The notes beneath the pieces were generated by a model. It had not been told where the DNA came from. It saw only the letters and a list, made by a program, of their open reading frames with translations, and did no database searches. The position numbers were made by a program, and so were the translations under genes. Source: Henriciella marina DSM 19595 (lineage in GTDB: Bacteria > Pseudomonadota > Alphaproteobacteria > Caulobacterales > Hyphomonadaceae). Taken from it: 64,000 nt of DNA. The stretch covers positions 2,232,001 through 2,296,000 of the forward strand of contig NZ_AQXT01000002.1 of NCBI RefSeq assembly GCF_000376805.1. The letters run 5' to 3'. Shown one piece after another: positions 35,670 to 43,860 of the stretch (positions within the stretch are counted from its first letter, which is position 1; each line of letters opens with the position of its first letter).

Positions 35670-36023
35670 ATGGCTAGCATTTTCCGTATCGCAGTTTCAG
35701 CGCTGTTTCTGGCTGGCGCCGCAATCGTGTCGACCGCGCCCGCCATGGCCGCCAATCCTGAAGTCGAAGCCGCCAAGGATCAGGGCGTTATCGGTGAGCG
35801 CATTGATGGCTATCTCGGCATTGTCGAGGGTGGCGCAGACCCGTCTCTGGCTCGCCTTGTTCAGGACATCAATAATCGTCGCCGCGCCGCTTATGGCGAA
35901 ACGGCTGACCGCACCGGGACGACACCGCAGCAAGTGGCCCGTGTCACGGGTGAACGCCTGATCGAGCAGGCCGAACCTGGCGAATACATCATGGATGACA
36001 GCGGAAGCTGGTCGCAGAAGTAA
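35670..36023 (+). CDS. ydbL: YdbL-family protein (DUF1318)
   Basis: A 117-residue periplasmic protein with a signal peptide (MASIFRIAVSALFLAGAAIV, cleaved after AMA near residue 28). The mature part (KDQGVIGERIDGYLGIV, then VQDINNRRRAAYGETA) matches DUF1318/YdbL, the chaperone-like third partner of YdbH and YnbE. The longer frame from 35511 overlaps ynbE and lacks the signal at its start. Confidence 0.88.
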   Translation: MASIFRIAVSALFLAGAAIVSTAPAMAANPEVEAAKDQGVIGERIDGYLGIVEGGADPSLARLVQDINNRRRAAYGETADRTGTTPQQVARVTGERLIEQAEPGEYIMDDSGSWSQK

Positions 36024-36036
36024 GCCTCAGAAGCCG

Positions 36037-36276
36037 ATGACCCGTACCACCCTCTTTGCCATTATCACCGCGCTCGGCGTGCTCGTGCTCGCCGGCGCGG
36101 GTGTCTACATGATGTGGTCGCAGCTTGGCGTGACGATGAGCGTGCACGGCTGGATCGCATATGGTCTCGGCGCGCTTGCAAGTATCGCCTTGTCTGTCGG
36201 CCTTTTCTGGCTCGTCTTTCACAGCTCTCGCAGCGGCCAGGATGATATTGACCGCCCGGAAGACCTCGACGGCTGA
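36037..36276 (+). CDS. Small two-helix membrane protein downstream of ydbL
   Basis: A 79-residue protein with two predicted membrane helices (residues 4-26 and 36-61) and a polar C-terminus ending DDIDRPEDLDG. It starts 13 bases after ydbL on the same strand, so it is probably the fourth gene of that operon. I do not recognise the family. An ATG at 36037 (MTRTTLFAII) is the best start because an upstream one overlaps ydbL. Confidence 0.65.
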   Translation: MTRTTLFAIITALGVLVLAGAGVYMMWSQLGVTMSVHGWIAYGLGALASIALSVGLFWLVFHSSRSGQDDIDRPEDLDG

Positions 36277-36356
36277 GCTCTGCGCTGAACAAGAGGCGTC
36301 AGATCGCGCCGAATCAGCTAGATTCGCCGCAATTCGCGAACAGCAAGGGGCCTTCC

Positions 36357-37013
36357 ATGCAAGCCACCATCGAGCCGGCGCACCTATCCGCCTATATCGC
36401 CTCTCGCATCTGTCATGATCTGGTCTCGTCGGTCTCCTCGATCACGAACGCGCTCGATTTCATGAATGAGCCTCAGGACTCGGAGATGCGAGCCCAGGCA
36501 GAGAAACTGCTTCATGACGGGGCAGATAGCGCCGCACGTAAGCTGAAATTCCTGCGCTACGCCTTCGGGTCGGTTGGCCTCTCCAATGGCGCCGCTGATA
36601 TCCACGATGCCAAGCAGATCACGGCAAGCTTCGTGGCCAGCCATAACAAGCAGCCAGAGCTTAACTGGGATATCGAGACAGAGCACCTCAGCTTTTCCCA
36701 CGCGCGCCTCATCATGAACATGGTCATGCTGGCGATGGACTGCCTGCCACGCGGCGGCACGATCAACGTAAAAGTTCGCAATCAGGTCGAAGGGCTTGGC
36801 ATCAGCGTTCATGCCAGCGGCCAGCGCTGCAAGCTGCGCGAGGACACGGCTGATGCCATTGCCGGGACCGAGCCGGAGGAAGGCTGGTCTGCCCGTACCG
36901 TGCAGCCACTCTTCACGCGCATCATCGCCGAAGGACTGGGCGGGGACCTCTCGGTCGAGGCTGATGAAGCCGCAATCCTGCTTCGCTCCACCGGCCTGAA
37001 TGCCGAGGGTTAA
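36357..37013 (+). CDS. chpT: Histidine phosphotransferase ChpT
   Basis: A 218-residue dimeric phosphotransferase that in Caulobacter passes phosphate from the CckA kinase to CtrA and CpdR, controlling the cell cycle. The phospho-accepting histidine is His20 in SRICHDLVSSVSS, where the family usually has CHDLISPVGAI. The C-terminal half is the degenerate ATPase-like fold without nucleotide motifs. AGGGG lies six bases before the ATG. It is followed on the same strand by CheY-like and CheR-like genes. CtrA and CckA genes are not in the window. Confidence 0.9.
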   Translation: MQATIEPAHLSAYIASRICHDLVSSVSSITNALDFMNEPQDSEMRAQAEKLLHDGADSAARKLKFLRYAFGSVGLSNGAADIHDAKQITASFVASHNKQPELNWDIETEHLSFSHARLIMNMVMLAMDCLPRGGTINVKVRNQVEGLGISVHASGQRCKLREDTADAIAGTEPEEGWSARTVQPLFTRIIAEGLGGDLSVEADEAAILLRSTGLNAEG

Positions 37014-37078
37014 ACCGCTCATTAACCCGCTCATGACCATTCTGACATGATTGCTAGGCATTCCTTGGGGGTAGCGAG

Positions 37079-37444
37079 ATGAAATCCTGTCTGATCGTCG
37101 ATGACTCCCGGGTCGTGCGGAAGGTTGCTGGCCGGATTATCCAGGACCTGAAATTCGAGACACGCGAGGCCGGAGACGGCGCAGAGGCGCTGGATGCCTG
37201 CCGCGCGAGCATGCCCGATGCGATCCTCCTCGACTGGAGTATGCCGGTCATGAACGGGCTCGATTTCATCCGCGCGCTGCGCCGCGAACATGAGGGGCGC
37301 AAACCGGTTGTCGTGTTCTGTTCCACAGAGAATGACGCTGAACATATTGGCGAGGCGATGCGTTCGGGCGCGAACGAGTTCATCATGAAACCCTTCGACG
37401 CAGATATCATCGAGAGCAAGTTTGCTGAAGTTGGGCTGATCTAG
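37079..37444 (+). CDS. Single-domain CheY-like response regulator
   Basis: A 121-residue receiver domain without an output domain. The acidic pocket is Asp8/Asp9 (IVDDSRVVRK), the phosphorylation site is Asp52 (ILLDWSMPVMNG), and Lys104 (FIMKPFD) completes the active site, with Ser82 at the switch position. It lies 65 bases after chpT and 69 before a CheR-like gene. This chpT-cheY-cheR order is also found, from memory, in Caulobacter. It could receive phosphate from ChpT or serve motility or adhesion control. Confidence 0.9.
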   Translation: MKSCLIVDDSRVVRKVAGRIIQDLKFETREAGDGAEALDACRASMPDAILLDWSMPVMNGLDFIRALRREHEGRKPVVVFCSTENDAEHIGEAMRSGANEFIMKPFDADIIESKFAEVGLI

Positions 37445-37513
37445 TCCTCCGACGGGGCACGCAAGGATCAATCACGAAACGGAACGGGCAGAAAACCGGA
37501 CAGATACGAAATC

Positions 37514-38356
37514 ATGGATGAGACCGTTTACCGCGAAATTGCCGAACTCGCCCGCAAAGGGTCGGGTCAGTACATTCCGCCAACAAAATCCTATCTCATC
37601 GAAGCCCGGCTATCCCAGCTCCTGCGGCGCGAGGGGCTCTCCAGCGTCGATGACCTTGTCGCCATCCTGAATGCCCGGCCCGATTCCAAACTTTCACTCG
37701 AAGCCGCAGGTGCACTGACCTCCAAGAAGACACGCTTCTTTTCAGAACGAGCAATGCTCGAACGCGTTGTCACATCGATCCTCCCAGAATGCGCCAAGCG
37801 CACCACTGAGGGGCGTCTACGCGTGTGGTGCGCAGGTGGGTCGACAGGTCAGGAAGCTTACTCGCTGGCCATTCTGATAAATGAACTTGGCCGCAAGACG
37901 CTCGAAGGCGTTCAGGTCGAGATCGTAACGACCGATATCTGCGAAAAGACCAGCGCCTCGGCCCGGTCTGGCATCTTCGGGCATTTCGAAATCCAGAAAG
38001 GCCTGTCGGTCCGGCGCATGCTGACACATTTCACGCGTCTGGACACAAGCGAGTGGCAGATCTCGCATGCGATCGCCAGCCAGATTGGCGTGCGCACGCA
38101 CAATCTCATGCAGCCTGCTGACGGTCTTGGCCGGTTCGATGTTGTGCTCTGCCGCAATGTGATCACCGACATGAGCCGTGATGCACGCACCAAAGTCCTC
38201 CTCAATGTCGCGCGCCAGCTTACCGATCACGGCGTTCTGGTACTCGGCGACAAAGAGACAGCCTCTGGCCTGATCGCCGGGCTGGAGCCATCTCGCACCT
38301 TCCGGGGCGGCTATATGCGCAATGTCGACGCCAGTGATCTGACAGTCGCGGCCTGA
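37514..38356 (+). CDS. CheR-family methyltransferase
   Basis: A 280-residue protein with the CheR layout: an N-terminal helical domain with TSKKTRFFSERAML, the SAM-binding site WCAGGSTGQEAYSLAIL, TTDICEKT and CRNVITDMSRDART. It should transfer methyl from SAM to glutamates of chemoreceptors. No receptor or CheB gene is near. The CRNV region is shorter in charge than classical CRNVLIYF, so substrate range may differ. It is the third gene of the chpT cluster. Confidence 0.85.
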   Translation: MDETVYREIAELARKGSGQYIPPTKSYLIEARLSQLLRREGLSSVDDLVAILNARPDSKLSLEAAGALTSKKTRFFSERAMLERVVTSILPECAKRTTEGRLRVWCAGGSTGQEAYSLAILINELGRKTLEGVQVEIVTTDICEKTSASARSGIFGHFEIQKGLSVRRMLTHFTRLDTSEWQISHAIASQIGVRTHNLMQPADGLGRFDVVLCRNVITDMSRDARTKVLLNVARQLTDHGVLVLGDKETASGLIAGLEPSRTFRGGYMRNVDASDLTVAA

Positions 38357-38448
38357 TCTACCCAGCCTCTCCGGCTTCGTGTCTGTGCCCATCACCCCAC
38401 CCGGCACGTCCTGAACTCTCACACCTCCGCACACTTGCCCACTGACGC

Positions 38449-38476
38449 TTGACAATCACTCATGGCAGTGTACTTT
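38449..38476 (+). promoter_or_regulatory. Sigma-70 promoter for the membrane protein and regulator pair
   Basis: TTGACA (38449-38454), a 16-base spacer, then TACTTT (38471-38476). A perfect -35 hexamer 50 bases before the ATG at 38503. The -10 is overlapped by an inverted repeat. Confidence 0.7.
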
Positions 38477-38488
38477 GTTTTTCAAAGT
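38472..38488. promoter_or_regulatory. Operator palindrome overlapping the -10
   Basis: ACTTTG and CAAAGT flank TTTTT as a perfect six-base inverted repeat. It overlaps the -10 box, a position where a bound repressor blocks transcription. The winged-helix regulator encoded by the second gene (39136) is the likely ligand; that pairing is inference. Confidence 0.6.
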
Positions 38489-38502
38489 TATTGGAGGTGA
38501 AA

Positions 38503-39123
38503 ATGTCTAGAACAGCAACTGATGATCTTGCTTATGTGCGCTCGCTTGCAGAAGCGGGCGCACAGGCCCCCCTTCTCGGCGGCCGCTTCCTCGTCTGGTG
38601 GGGCGCTTTGGTGACCGCAGCCTATATCGGCCACTATCTGATTATTAGTGGGATCGGCGGGGTCGGCCCTGAAATGCTTGGCATTCTCTGGACGGTCTTC
38701 ATTGTACTGGGGCTCGGCGGCTACTTCGCTCTCTCGAGGGCTTTTCCACGCGACAAGCCCGGCCAATCTTCTGAAGGAAACCGCGTGTCGGCCACCGTCT
38801 GGATGGCATCGGGATTTGTGCTCGGCAGCTTCTTTGCCGGCGTGACCGTAAAATCCTTCATGAGCGGCGCAGCCTCCTCAGGGTTTATCTGGTCCATCCC
38901 GCTCGTTCTGGGGGTCTACGGTATCTCGCAACTTGTCAGCGGTGAGATCGCCAAGGTCAGCTGGCTCAAGATTGCAGGCTATGTCGCGATCGCCTTTGTC
39001 GGACTGACGGTCCTCATCATCGACATGGCCGAACTCTATCTGGCCGCCGCATTTGCCGCCGCTCTCAGCGTTCTTTTGCCCGGCATTCTGATGCTGCGCC
39101 AGGAACCCTCGGGCGTGGTGTAA
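38503..39123 (+). CDS. Membrane protein of unknown function (six helices)
   Basis: A 206-residue protein with about six predicted membrane helices and a charged N-terminus (MSRTATDDLAYVRSLAEAG). GGAGG lies six bases before the ATG at 38503, which is much better than the frame's earlier start at 38449 inside the promoter. The winged-helix regulator follows after 12 bases, so the two form an operon. Such pairs, a small membrane protein plus an HTH_34-type regulator, are common in alphaproteobacteria, with unknown role. I do not recognise a catalytic motif. Confidence 0.78.
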   Translation: MSRTATDDLAYVRSLAEAGAQAPLLGGRFLVWWGALVTAAYIGHYLIISGIGGVGPEMLGILWTVFIVLGLGGYFALSRAFPRDKPGQSSEGNRVSATVWMASGFVLGSFFAGVTVKSFMSGAASSGFIWSIPLVLGVYGISQLVSGEIAKVSWLKIAGYVAIAFVGLTVLIIDMAELYLAAAFAAALSVLLPGILMLRQEPSGVV

Positions 39124-39135
39124 GGTCGAAAAGCC

Positions 39136-39447
39136 ATGTCGAATGAAAACCCTTTTGATCACACCCAGATCGACGATGTCATACACGGGCGTCTCCGCCT
39201 CGGCGTCATGGCCTATTTATCCTCGGTCAGCCCCGCCATCTTCGGTGAGTTGCGAGACAAGGTCGGTGCCACCGACGGGAACCTCTCCACGCATCTGAAA
39301 AAGCTTGAAGAGGCAAGCTATGTCCGGCAAGAAAAGCGCTTCGTTGGAAAGAAGCCACAGACCCGCATCTTTCTGACTGAAGAGGGCCGCAAGGCGTGGC
39401 TCGACTGGATCGACAGGATGCGCGGCCTGATGGACGCCGCTGAATAG
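39136..39447 (+). CDS. Winged-helix transcriptional regulator (HTH_34 type)
   Basis: A 103-residue single-domain DNA-binding protein. The recognition helix region is GATDGNLSTHLKKLEEASYV and the wing is RQEKRFVGKKPQTRIFLTEEGR, as in HTH_34/PadR-like winged-helix proteins. It has no ligand domain, so it probably responds through its neighbour or by protein level. It follows the membrane protein by 12 bases and likely represses the operon at the palindrome at 38472. Confidence 0.85.
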   Translation: MSNENPFDHTQIDDVIHGRLRLGVMAYLSSVSPAIFGELRDKVGATDGNLSTHLKKLEEASYVRQEKRFVGKKPQTRIFLTEEGRKAWLDWIDRMRGLMDAAE

Positions 39448-39556
39448 CCCAGGGCGGACCGAGCTACCGCCTTCAGTATTCCTGTAGACCCGGTTGTTAG
39501 AGGTTCAGCCGGGTCTTGCTATTGGGACGCTGAAAAGACAGCTCTGGAGACCGGAC

Positions 39557-40300
39557 ATGACCCTGCTCAAGACAATGGCGCTTGGCGCTGCCGCAGTGAC
39601 CGCCCTCGCACTGCCCGCCATGGCGCAGTATGGACCGCGCGGGCATGGCGCAGGCGTTGGCGGCGACGCTGCGACGATTTATGTGCATCCTGACTTTCGC
39701 GGAAAGTCACTGCGGGTCACCGGCCCGATCACGCACCTCCACGAGTACGGCTTTAACGACAAGGTCTCCTCGATCCGCATAGAACGGGGGACATGGGAAG
39801 TCTGTGTCGATCCCGACTTTCGCGGACGGTGCGAAATCCTCACCTATCGTGCAGGTGAACTCAATGATTATCGCCTAAACGACAAGATTACCTCTATCAG
39901 ACCGATTGCACGCCGCCTGGGTGATAATCAATGGCCCGACGGAAGACGCGGACGCGGACGCGGTGACCGTTTCGACCCTCCACCAGGTCACAACCGTGAC
40001 GCTTACGGCCGCGGCGGACATGGCCGCGGCGATGCGCCCGTTATCCTGTTTGCCGACCCTCAGTTTCGTGGCAACGCCCTGCCTGTCGACGGGGCGATTC
40101 CGCACCTCAATGAACTGCGCTTCAATGACAAGGTCTCATCGATTGTGGTCAATAGCGGCGTCTGGGAAGTCTGTACGGACCCGAATTATCGCGGGCGCTG
40201 CGAAATTATAGATAGATCTGTCGACCAGACAAATTTCTACCGCCTGAACGACAATATCACGTCCATTCGCCCAGCAGCGCGCGGCTATAGACCCTTCTAG
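39557..40300 (+). CDS. Secreted protein with two beta-gamma crystallin domains
   Basis: A 247-residue protein. After a signal peptide (residues 1-24, ALPAMAQ) come two beta-gamma crystallin domains (about 38-117 and 161-240) joined by a Gly/Arg-rich linker. Each domain has two Greek-key motifs, and every one of the four carries the calcium double-clamp sequence N-D-x-x-S/T-S (residues 67-72, 108-113, 190-195, 231-236). Cys83-Cys92 and Cys205-Cys215 could form disulfides. GGAG lies seven bases before the ATG at 39557; the upstream frame to 39494 is rejected. It likely binds calcium outside the cytoplasm and may have a structural role. Confidence 0.85.
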   Translation: MTLLKTMALGAAAVTALALPAMAQYGPRGHGAGVGGDAATIYVHPDFRGKSLRVTGPITHLHEYGFNDKVSSIRIERGTWEVCVDPDFRGRCEILTYRAGELNDYRLNDKITSIRPIARRLGDNQWPDGRRGRGRGDRFDPPPGHNRDAYGRGGHGRGDAPVILFADPQFRGNALPVDGAIPHLNELRFNDKVSSIVVNSGVWEVCTDPNYRGRCEIIDRSVDQTNFYRLNDNITSIRPAARGYRPF

Positions 40301-40350
40301 GCTGCGCGAGAGACTTCACGCTTTCCGCTTTGGGACGTAGGAAGCCGCCC

Positions 40351-40908
40351 ATGCCAAAGAAATCTGACTCCGCTCGATTAATCGTTGTCGGTGCGCTTGC
40401 TGGCGCACATGGCGTGCGCGGCGACGTTCGCGTCCGCAGCTTCACCGAAGATAGCGATGCAATCTTCGATTACGGCCCCCTTCTCGACAAGGATGGCAAG
40501 CCAGTCCTGGTCGCAAAATCCTGGCGCCCGGCCAGCGATCATTTCATCGTCACGCCTAACACCGCGCGCCAGAAAGAAGACTGGGATGCGATGAAAGGCA
40601 CCACGCTACATGTCAGCCGTGCCGACCTCCCGCCTGCCGACGATGATGAGTTCTACATAGAGGATCTCGTCGGCCTGAAGGCGGTCGGTCCCGAAGGTGA
40701 GGTCATAGGACTGGTAAAAACCGTCCAGAATTTCGGCGCGGGCGACTTGCTGGAAATCGAACCCGACGCATCCGGCGACCCCGCCTATTTCGTCCCGTTC
40801 ACGCTGAAAGATGTGCCCACAATAGACTTCGGCGCATCGACTGTGACGATCCTCGACGCGCAGGTCTGGGCAGATCAGTCCGATCCCCGCAAGGGCTCAG
40901 CCGACTGA
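40351..40908 (+). CDS. rimM: 16S rRNA processing protein RimM
   Basis: A 185-residue ribosome assembly factor for the 30S head. The N-terminal RimM domain begins ARLIVVGALAGAHGVRGDVRV and the PRC-barrel domain contains FYIEDLVGLKAV, then GDLLEIE, YFVPFTLKDVP. AGGAAG lies seven to eight bases before the ATG at 40351. In most bacteria rimM sits between rpsP and trmD; here it stands apart from them, followed by a convergent glycosyltransferase gene whose 3' end overlaps it by 12 bases. Confidence 0.93.
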   Translation: MPKKSDSARLIVVGALAGAHGVRGDVRVRSFTEDSDAIFDYGPLLDKDGKPVLVAKSWRPASDHFIVTPNTARQKEDWDAMKGTTLHVSRADLPPADDDEFYIEDLVGLKAVGPEGEVIGLVKTVQNFGAGDLLEIEPDASGDPAYFVPFTLKDVPTIDFGASTVTILDAQVWADQSDPRKGSAD

Positions 40909-42036
40909 TCTCTTCATGGTGCCAGCCTCAACGGCAAGATCTACCAGATAGGTTTCCAGCTTTCTGCTTTGCGTCTGCAGGTTGAAGCTTTCCAGCGCCA
41001 GCGCGCGCCCTGCGTCGCCCATACGTGCGGTGCGCTCCGGGTCAGTCAGCATCCGGGCCAGACGGTCAGCCAGCGCGGCATCATCGCCCTCATCGACCAG
41101 ATAGCCAGTTTCGCCATCCCTCACGCATTCGGGGATGCCAGCGTGGCGCGTCGCGGCCAAGGCGCAGCCAGACAGCATCGCCTCAATGCAGACGAGCGGC
41201 AAACCTTCGGCATCGCCTGATTTTGCGCGTTTCGAAGGCACCACAGCGATACGGGCCTCTGCCCAGTGCGCAGGCATCTCATCTGCCGGGACCCAGCCCG
41301 GCAGCTCTGCCTCGATGCCCGCTTCGGAAAGGCTTTCCACCAGGTCCGGTTTCAGGTCGCCATCGCCGATCAGGCGGATGGTCCAGCCATCCAGCGCATC
41401 GCCGAGGCGGGCAAGCGCGGCAATCAGCGTGTCGATGCCCTTTTTCTCAGTCCAGCGCCCGGCAAAGACGAGCAGGTTTGTCTTCTCTCCCGGCACAAAC
41501 CGCGCCGGGTCCGCCGTATTGTGATGCACCTTCATCTTGGCCGTCGGCGCGCCCTTTTCGGCGAGCTCGTCACAGATGAATTGCGAACAGGGCAGGATAA
41601 GGTCTGCGTCCCGCCAGAGCTTTGCGCGGCGACGGTTATATACACGCACAAAACTGTCCTTGGTGTTCGTGGTCTTGGTGGCATCCCCGCCATAATAAGT
41701 GACGGCCAGCGGCAGGTTCAGCCGGTCTGCCAGCGGCAGGGCGTAAGCGCCCGACTTGCCAAAGCTTGCATGGATGGCAACCGGCTCCAGCGCCTGCAGT
41801 GCTTGCTCGAGCTTGGCCGAGATCGTGCCGAGCTGCTTGTAGGCTGCTTCGCCGCCTGCCCCGTGGAGAGAGCCAAGCTCAATGACTTCTGCGCCGTCAG
41901 GCACCGGGCCTTTAAGCTCATGACCGATATAGACCGGCTTCAGTGCAGAGAAGGCCGAATAGCCACGAGGGATAAAGCTTTCAGATGGGGTGAAGAGCTT
42001 GTCGCAATAGGCGAGAAATCGTCTTTGCCCGCTCAT
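40897..42036 (-). CDS. GT4-family glycosyltransferase
   Basis: A 379-residue GT-B fold enzyme with an N-terminal acceptor domain (CDKLFTPSESFIPRGYSAFS) and a C-terminal donor domain with GRWTEKKGIDTLI, and the E-x7-E pair in DAEGLPLVCIEAML. The group includes enzymes of exopolysaccharide and lipopolysaccharide assembly. It stands alone on the minus strand; no polysaccharide cluster is close. Its last 12 bases overlap the end of rimM. Confidence 0.85.
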   Translation of the reverse strand: MSGQRRFLAYCDKLFTPSESFIPRGYSAFSALKPVYIGHELKGPVPDGAEVIELGSLHGAGGEAAYKQLGTISAKLEQALQALEPVAIHASFGKSGAYALPLADRLNLPLAVTYYGGDATKTTNTKDSFVRVYNRRRAKLWRDADLILPCSQFICDELAEKGAPTAKMKVHHNTADPARFVPGEKTNLLVFAGRWTEKKGIDTLIAALARLGDALDGWTIRLIGDGDLKPDLVESLSEAGIEAELPGWVPADEMPAHWAEARIAVVPSKRAKSGDAEGLPLVCIEAMLSGCALAATRHAGIPECVRDGETGYLVDEGDDAALADRLARMLTDPERTARMGDAGRALALESFNLQTQSRKLETYLVDLAVEAGTMKRSVG

Positions 42037-42163
42037 TCAGGTCACCCTCTTTCTGACTGGCGCGTGGCCTGAGTATGGCAGCGCCCCACAACCGTCAAAC
42101 ATGTCTTGGCAGTACGGGTCCCATCGCATAAGACCCGAAGGCTAAAGCCCCAAAGGACACGAC

Positions 42164-43168
42164 ATGTCAGACTATCGCCTCTTCGGTGCTGAAACCTCAC
42201 CCTATTCGATGAAAGTCCGCGCCTTCCTGAAATACAAGGGCGTCGATTTCGAATGGATTGGCCGGTCTTCTGAAAAGGAGCAGGAGTTTCAGTCCCACGC
42301 CAAGGCGCCGACCGTGCCCCTGCTCGTTTCATCGGCCCGCGCGCCGAACCAGGACTCGACGGACATCCTGGCTGCGGTCGAGAGCGACCACGCAGAACCA
42401 TCCTGCGTCCCCGATGACCCGGCCTGCGCGGTGCTCGCGCTGCTCCTCGAGGATTATGGTGACGAGTGGCTCAACAAGATCATGTTCCGCGAACGCTGGG
42501 GCCAGAAGCCTGACCGCGACGAAGCGGCCGAGCGCACCATGGAGCAGCTCTTCGACGGCAACCTGCCGCGCGCCAAGAAGAAGACGCGCGACCAGATTGC
42601 CAAGCGCATGCGCGACCGCCTCGCGCTGATCGGCATCGAACGCAAGAACGAGAAAGCGCTGAAGACGTCATTCGAGCGCTTCGTTCCACTGCTGAATGCG
42701 CATCTGGAGAACAATCTCTTCATCTTCGGGGGGCGGCCATCGGTCGCCGACTTCTCCATCGCCGCGCAGCTATCGCAGATGCTTATGGACCCCACGCCGG
42801 GCGCCTTTCTGCGGGACAAGGCCCCCTTCGTGACGGCGTGGTGCGAGCTTATGGACGCGCCGAAAGCCAGCGACGGTTTCAAATCTCTTGAAGAGCTGTC
42901 GCCCACGCTGCTGCCTCTGTTCACCGAAGAGCTGTCCAACACCTATCTGCCATGGGCAAAGGAAACGCTGGAAGCTGACATCGCCAAGCAGGACCGCGTC
43001 AGCGTCAAGCTGGAAGGAAAGCCCTTCGAACAGGTCACGCAGCGCTATACGGCCACCTCGTTCAAATCTGTCCAGAAGGCTGTGCGCCGCCTCAGCGACA
43101 ATGAGAGCCTGACCTCATTTCTGAAATCGGCCGGCGCAGACGTCTACTTCCAGAACCCGAACAAGTAG
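42164..43168 (+). CDS. Glutathione S-transferase family protein
   Basis: A 334-residue protein with an N-terminal thioredoxin fold (LFGAETSPYSMKVRAFL, residues 5-21) and a helical GST C-terminal domain (RPSVADFSIAAQLSQML). It is about 100 residues longer than a typical GST; the C-terminal part ends with a conserved segment (KPFEQVTQRYTATSF). Similar long proteins occur in marine alphaproteobacteria and gammaproteobacteria. AAGGAC lies seven bases before the ATG. Substrate unknown. Confidence 0.82.
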   Translation: MSDYRLFGAETSPYSMKVRAFLKYKGVDFEWIGRSSEKEQEFQSHAKAPTVPLLVSSARAPNQDSTDILAAVESDHAEPSCVPDDPACAVLALLLEDYGDEWLNKIMFRERWGQKPDRDEAAERTMEQLFDGNLPRAKKKTRDQIAKRMRDRLALIGIERKNEKALKTSFERFVPLLNAHLENNLFIFGGRPSVADFSIAAQLSQMLMDPTPGAFLRDKAPFVTAWCELMDAPKASDGFKSLEELSPTLLPLFTEELSNTYLPWAKETLEADIAKQDRVSVKLEGKPFEQVTQRYTATSFKSVQKAVRRLSDNESLTSFLKSAGADVYFQNPNK

Positions 43169-43188
43169 GCTCTCGCCCGCGACACAGA

Positions 43189-43223
43189 CAAAAAGCCCCG
43201 GACCAGAGGCCCGGGGCTTTTCT
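43189..43223. terminator. Bidirectional terminator between the GST-like and Hsp20 genes
   Basis: AAAAAGCCCCGG and CCGGGGCTTTTC arms with T-runs on both strands separate two convergent genes, so it serves both. Confidence 0.9.
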
Positions 43224-43246
43224 CATTCATGAAGGTCGGCTTCCGC

Positions 43247-43723
43247 TTAGGCGGCGGACTGCTTCCCGATCAGTTTCGGCTTGGAAGCGCTCTTGTTCGA
43301 AGATCCAATTTCGATCTTGCGGGGCTTCTTCGCCTCAGGCAGCTCACGAAGCAATTCGACCCGAAGCAGGCCGTTCTGAAGCGATGCGCCGGTAACGATC
43401 ACGTGATCGGCCAGCTGGAACCGGCGCAAAAAACCGCGCTCGGCAATGCCGCGATGAAGGTATTGGCGCGCTTCGCCTTCTTCACCGGAGCCTTTCTTGC
43501 CAGCGACGGTAAGCAGGTTCTCATTGGTCTCGATTTCGAGATCGTCTTCACCAAAGCCCGCGACAGCGATTTCAATGGCAAAGGCGTCATCGGCGACACG
43601 CTCGATGTTATAAGGGGGGTAGCCCTGCGTTCCGTCCAGACGGCTGGCGGAATCGATCAGGCTGGCCATGCGGTCAAAGCCGACCATGGTGCGGTATAGG
43701 GGGGTGAGATCAATCGTGCTCAT
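43247..43723 (-). CDS. Small heat-shock protein Hsp20 (IbpA-like)
   Basis: A 158-residue alpha-crystallin chaperone with the IbpA-type start (MSTIDLTPLYRTMVGFDRM), a crystallin domain (YNIERVADDAFAIEIAVAGF, then RGFLRRFQLADHV) and a short basic C-terminal tail (KPRKIEIGSS). It holds unfolded proteins for DnaK and ClpB. The 5' leader of about 130 bases carries a likely ROSE-type RNA thermometer, and a sigma-32-type promoter lies at 43861-43888, so control is at both transcription and translation. Confidence 0.93.
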   Translation of the reverse strand: MSTIDLTPLYRTMVGFDRMASLIDSASRLDGTQGYPPYNIERVADDAFAIEIAVAGFGEDDLEIETNENLLTVAGKKGSGEEGEARQYLHRGIAERGFLRRFQLADHVIVTGASLQNGLLRVELLRELPEAKKPRKIEIGSSNKSASKPKLIGKQSAA

Positions 43724-43800
43724 GACAAACAGTCCTCTCTAAGCAACTGTACCCGGCTTGCGCCGGACCATCATTTTCGGTTCCTCTGTCACTCCGGCCC
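43724..43800 (-). promoter_or_regulatory. ROSE-like RNA thermometer in the hsp20 leader
   Basis: On the minus strand the Shine-Dalgarno region (AGAGAGGA) lies inside a hairpin whose arms are ACAGT and ACTGT (43746-43750 and 43729-43733). The opposite arm contains TTGCT, the diagnostic ROSE sequence that pairs imperfectly with the Shine-Dalgarno. Just upstream is a GC-rich hairpin, CCGGC and GCCGG with a GCAA-like loop (43753-43766). ROSE elements normally precede small heat-shock genes in alphaproteobacteria. No folding program was run. Confidence 0.65.
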
Positions 43801-43860
43801 GTTCATCGGCACCGGCAGATTACCGGTTCCGGCCTGCTTGGCAGCACCGGAACATAGTGT

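Noticed and set aside
37010-37025. Possible CtrA binding site before the CheY-like gene (TTAA, eight bases, TTAA)
   Set aside because: The consensus needs seven bases between the half sites; with eight it is probably chance.
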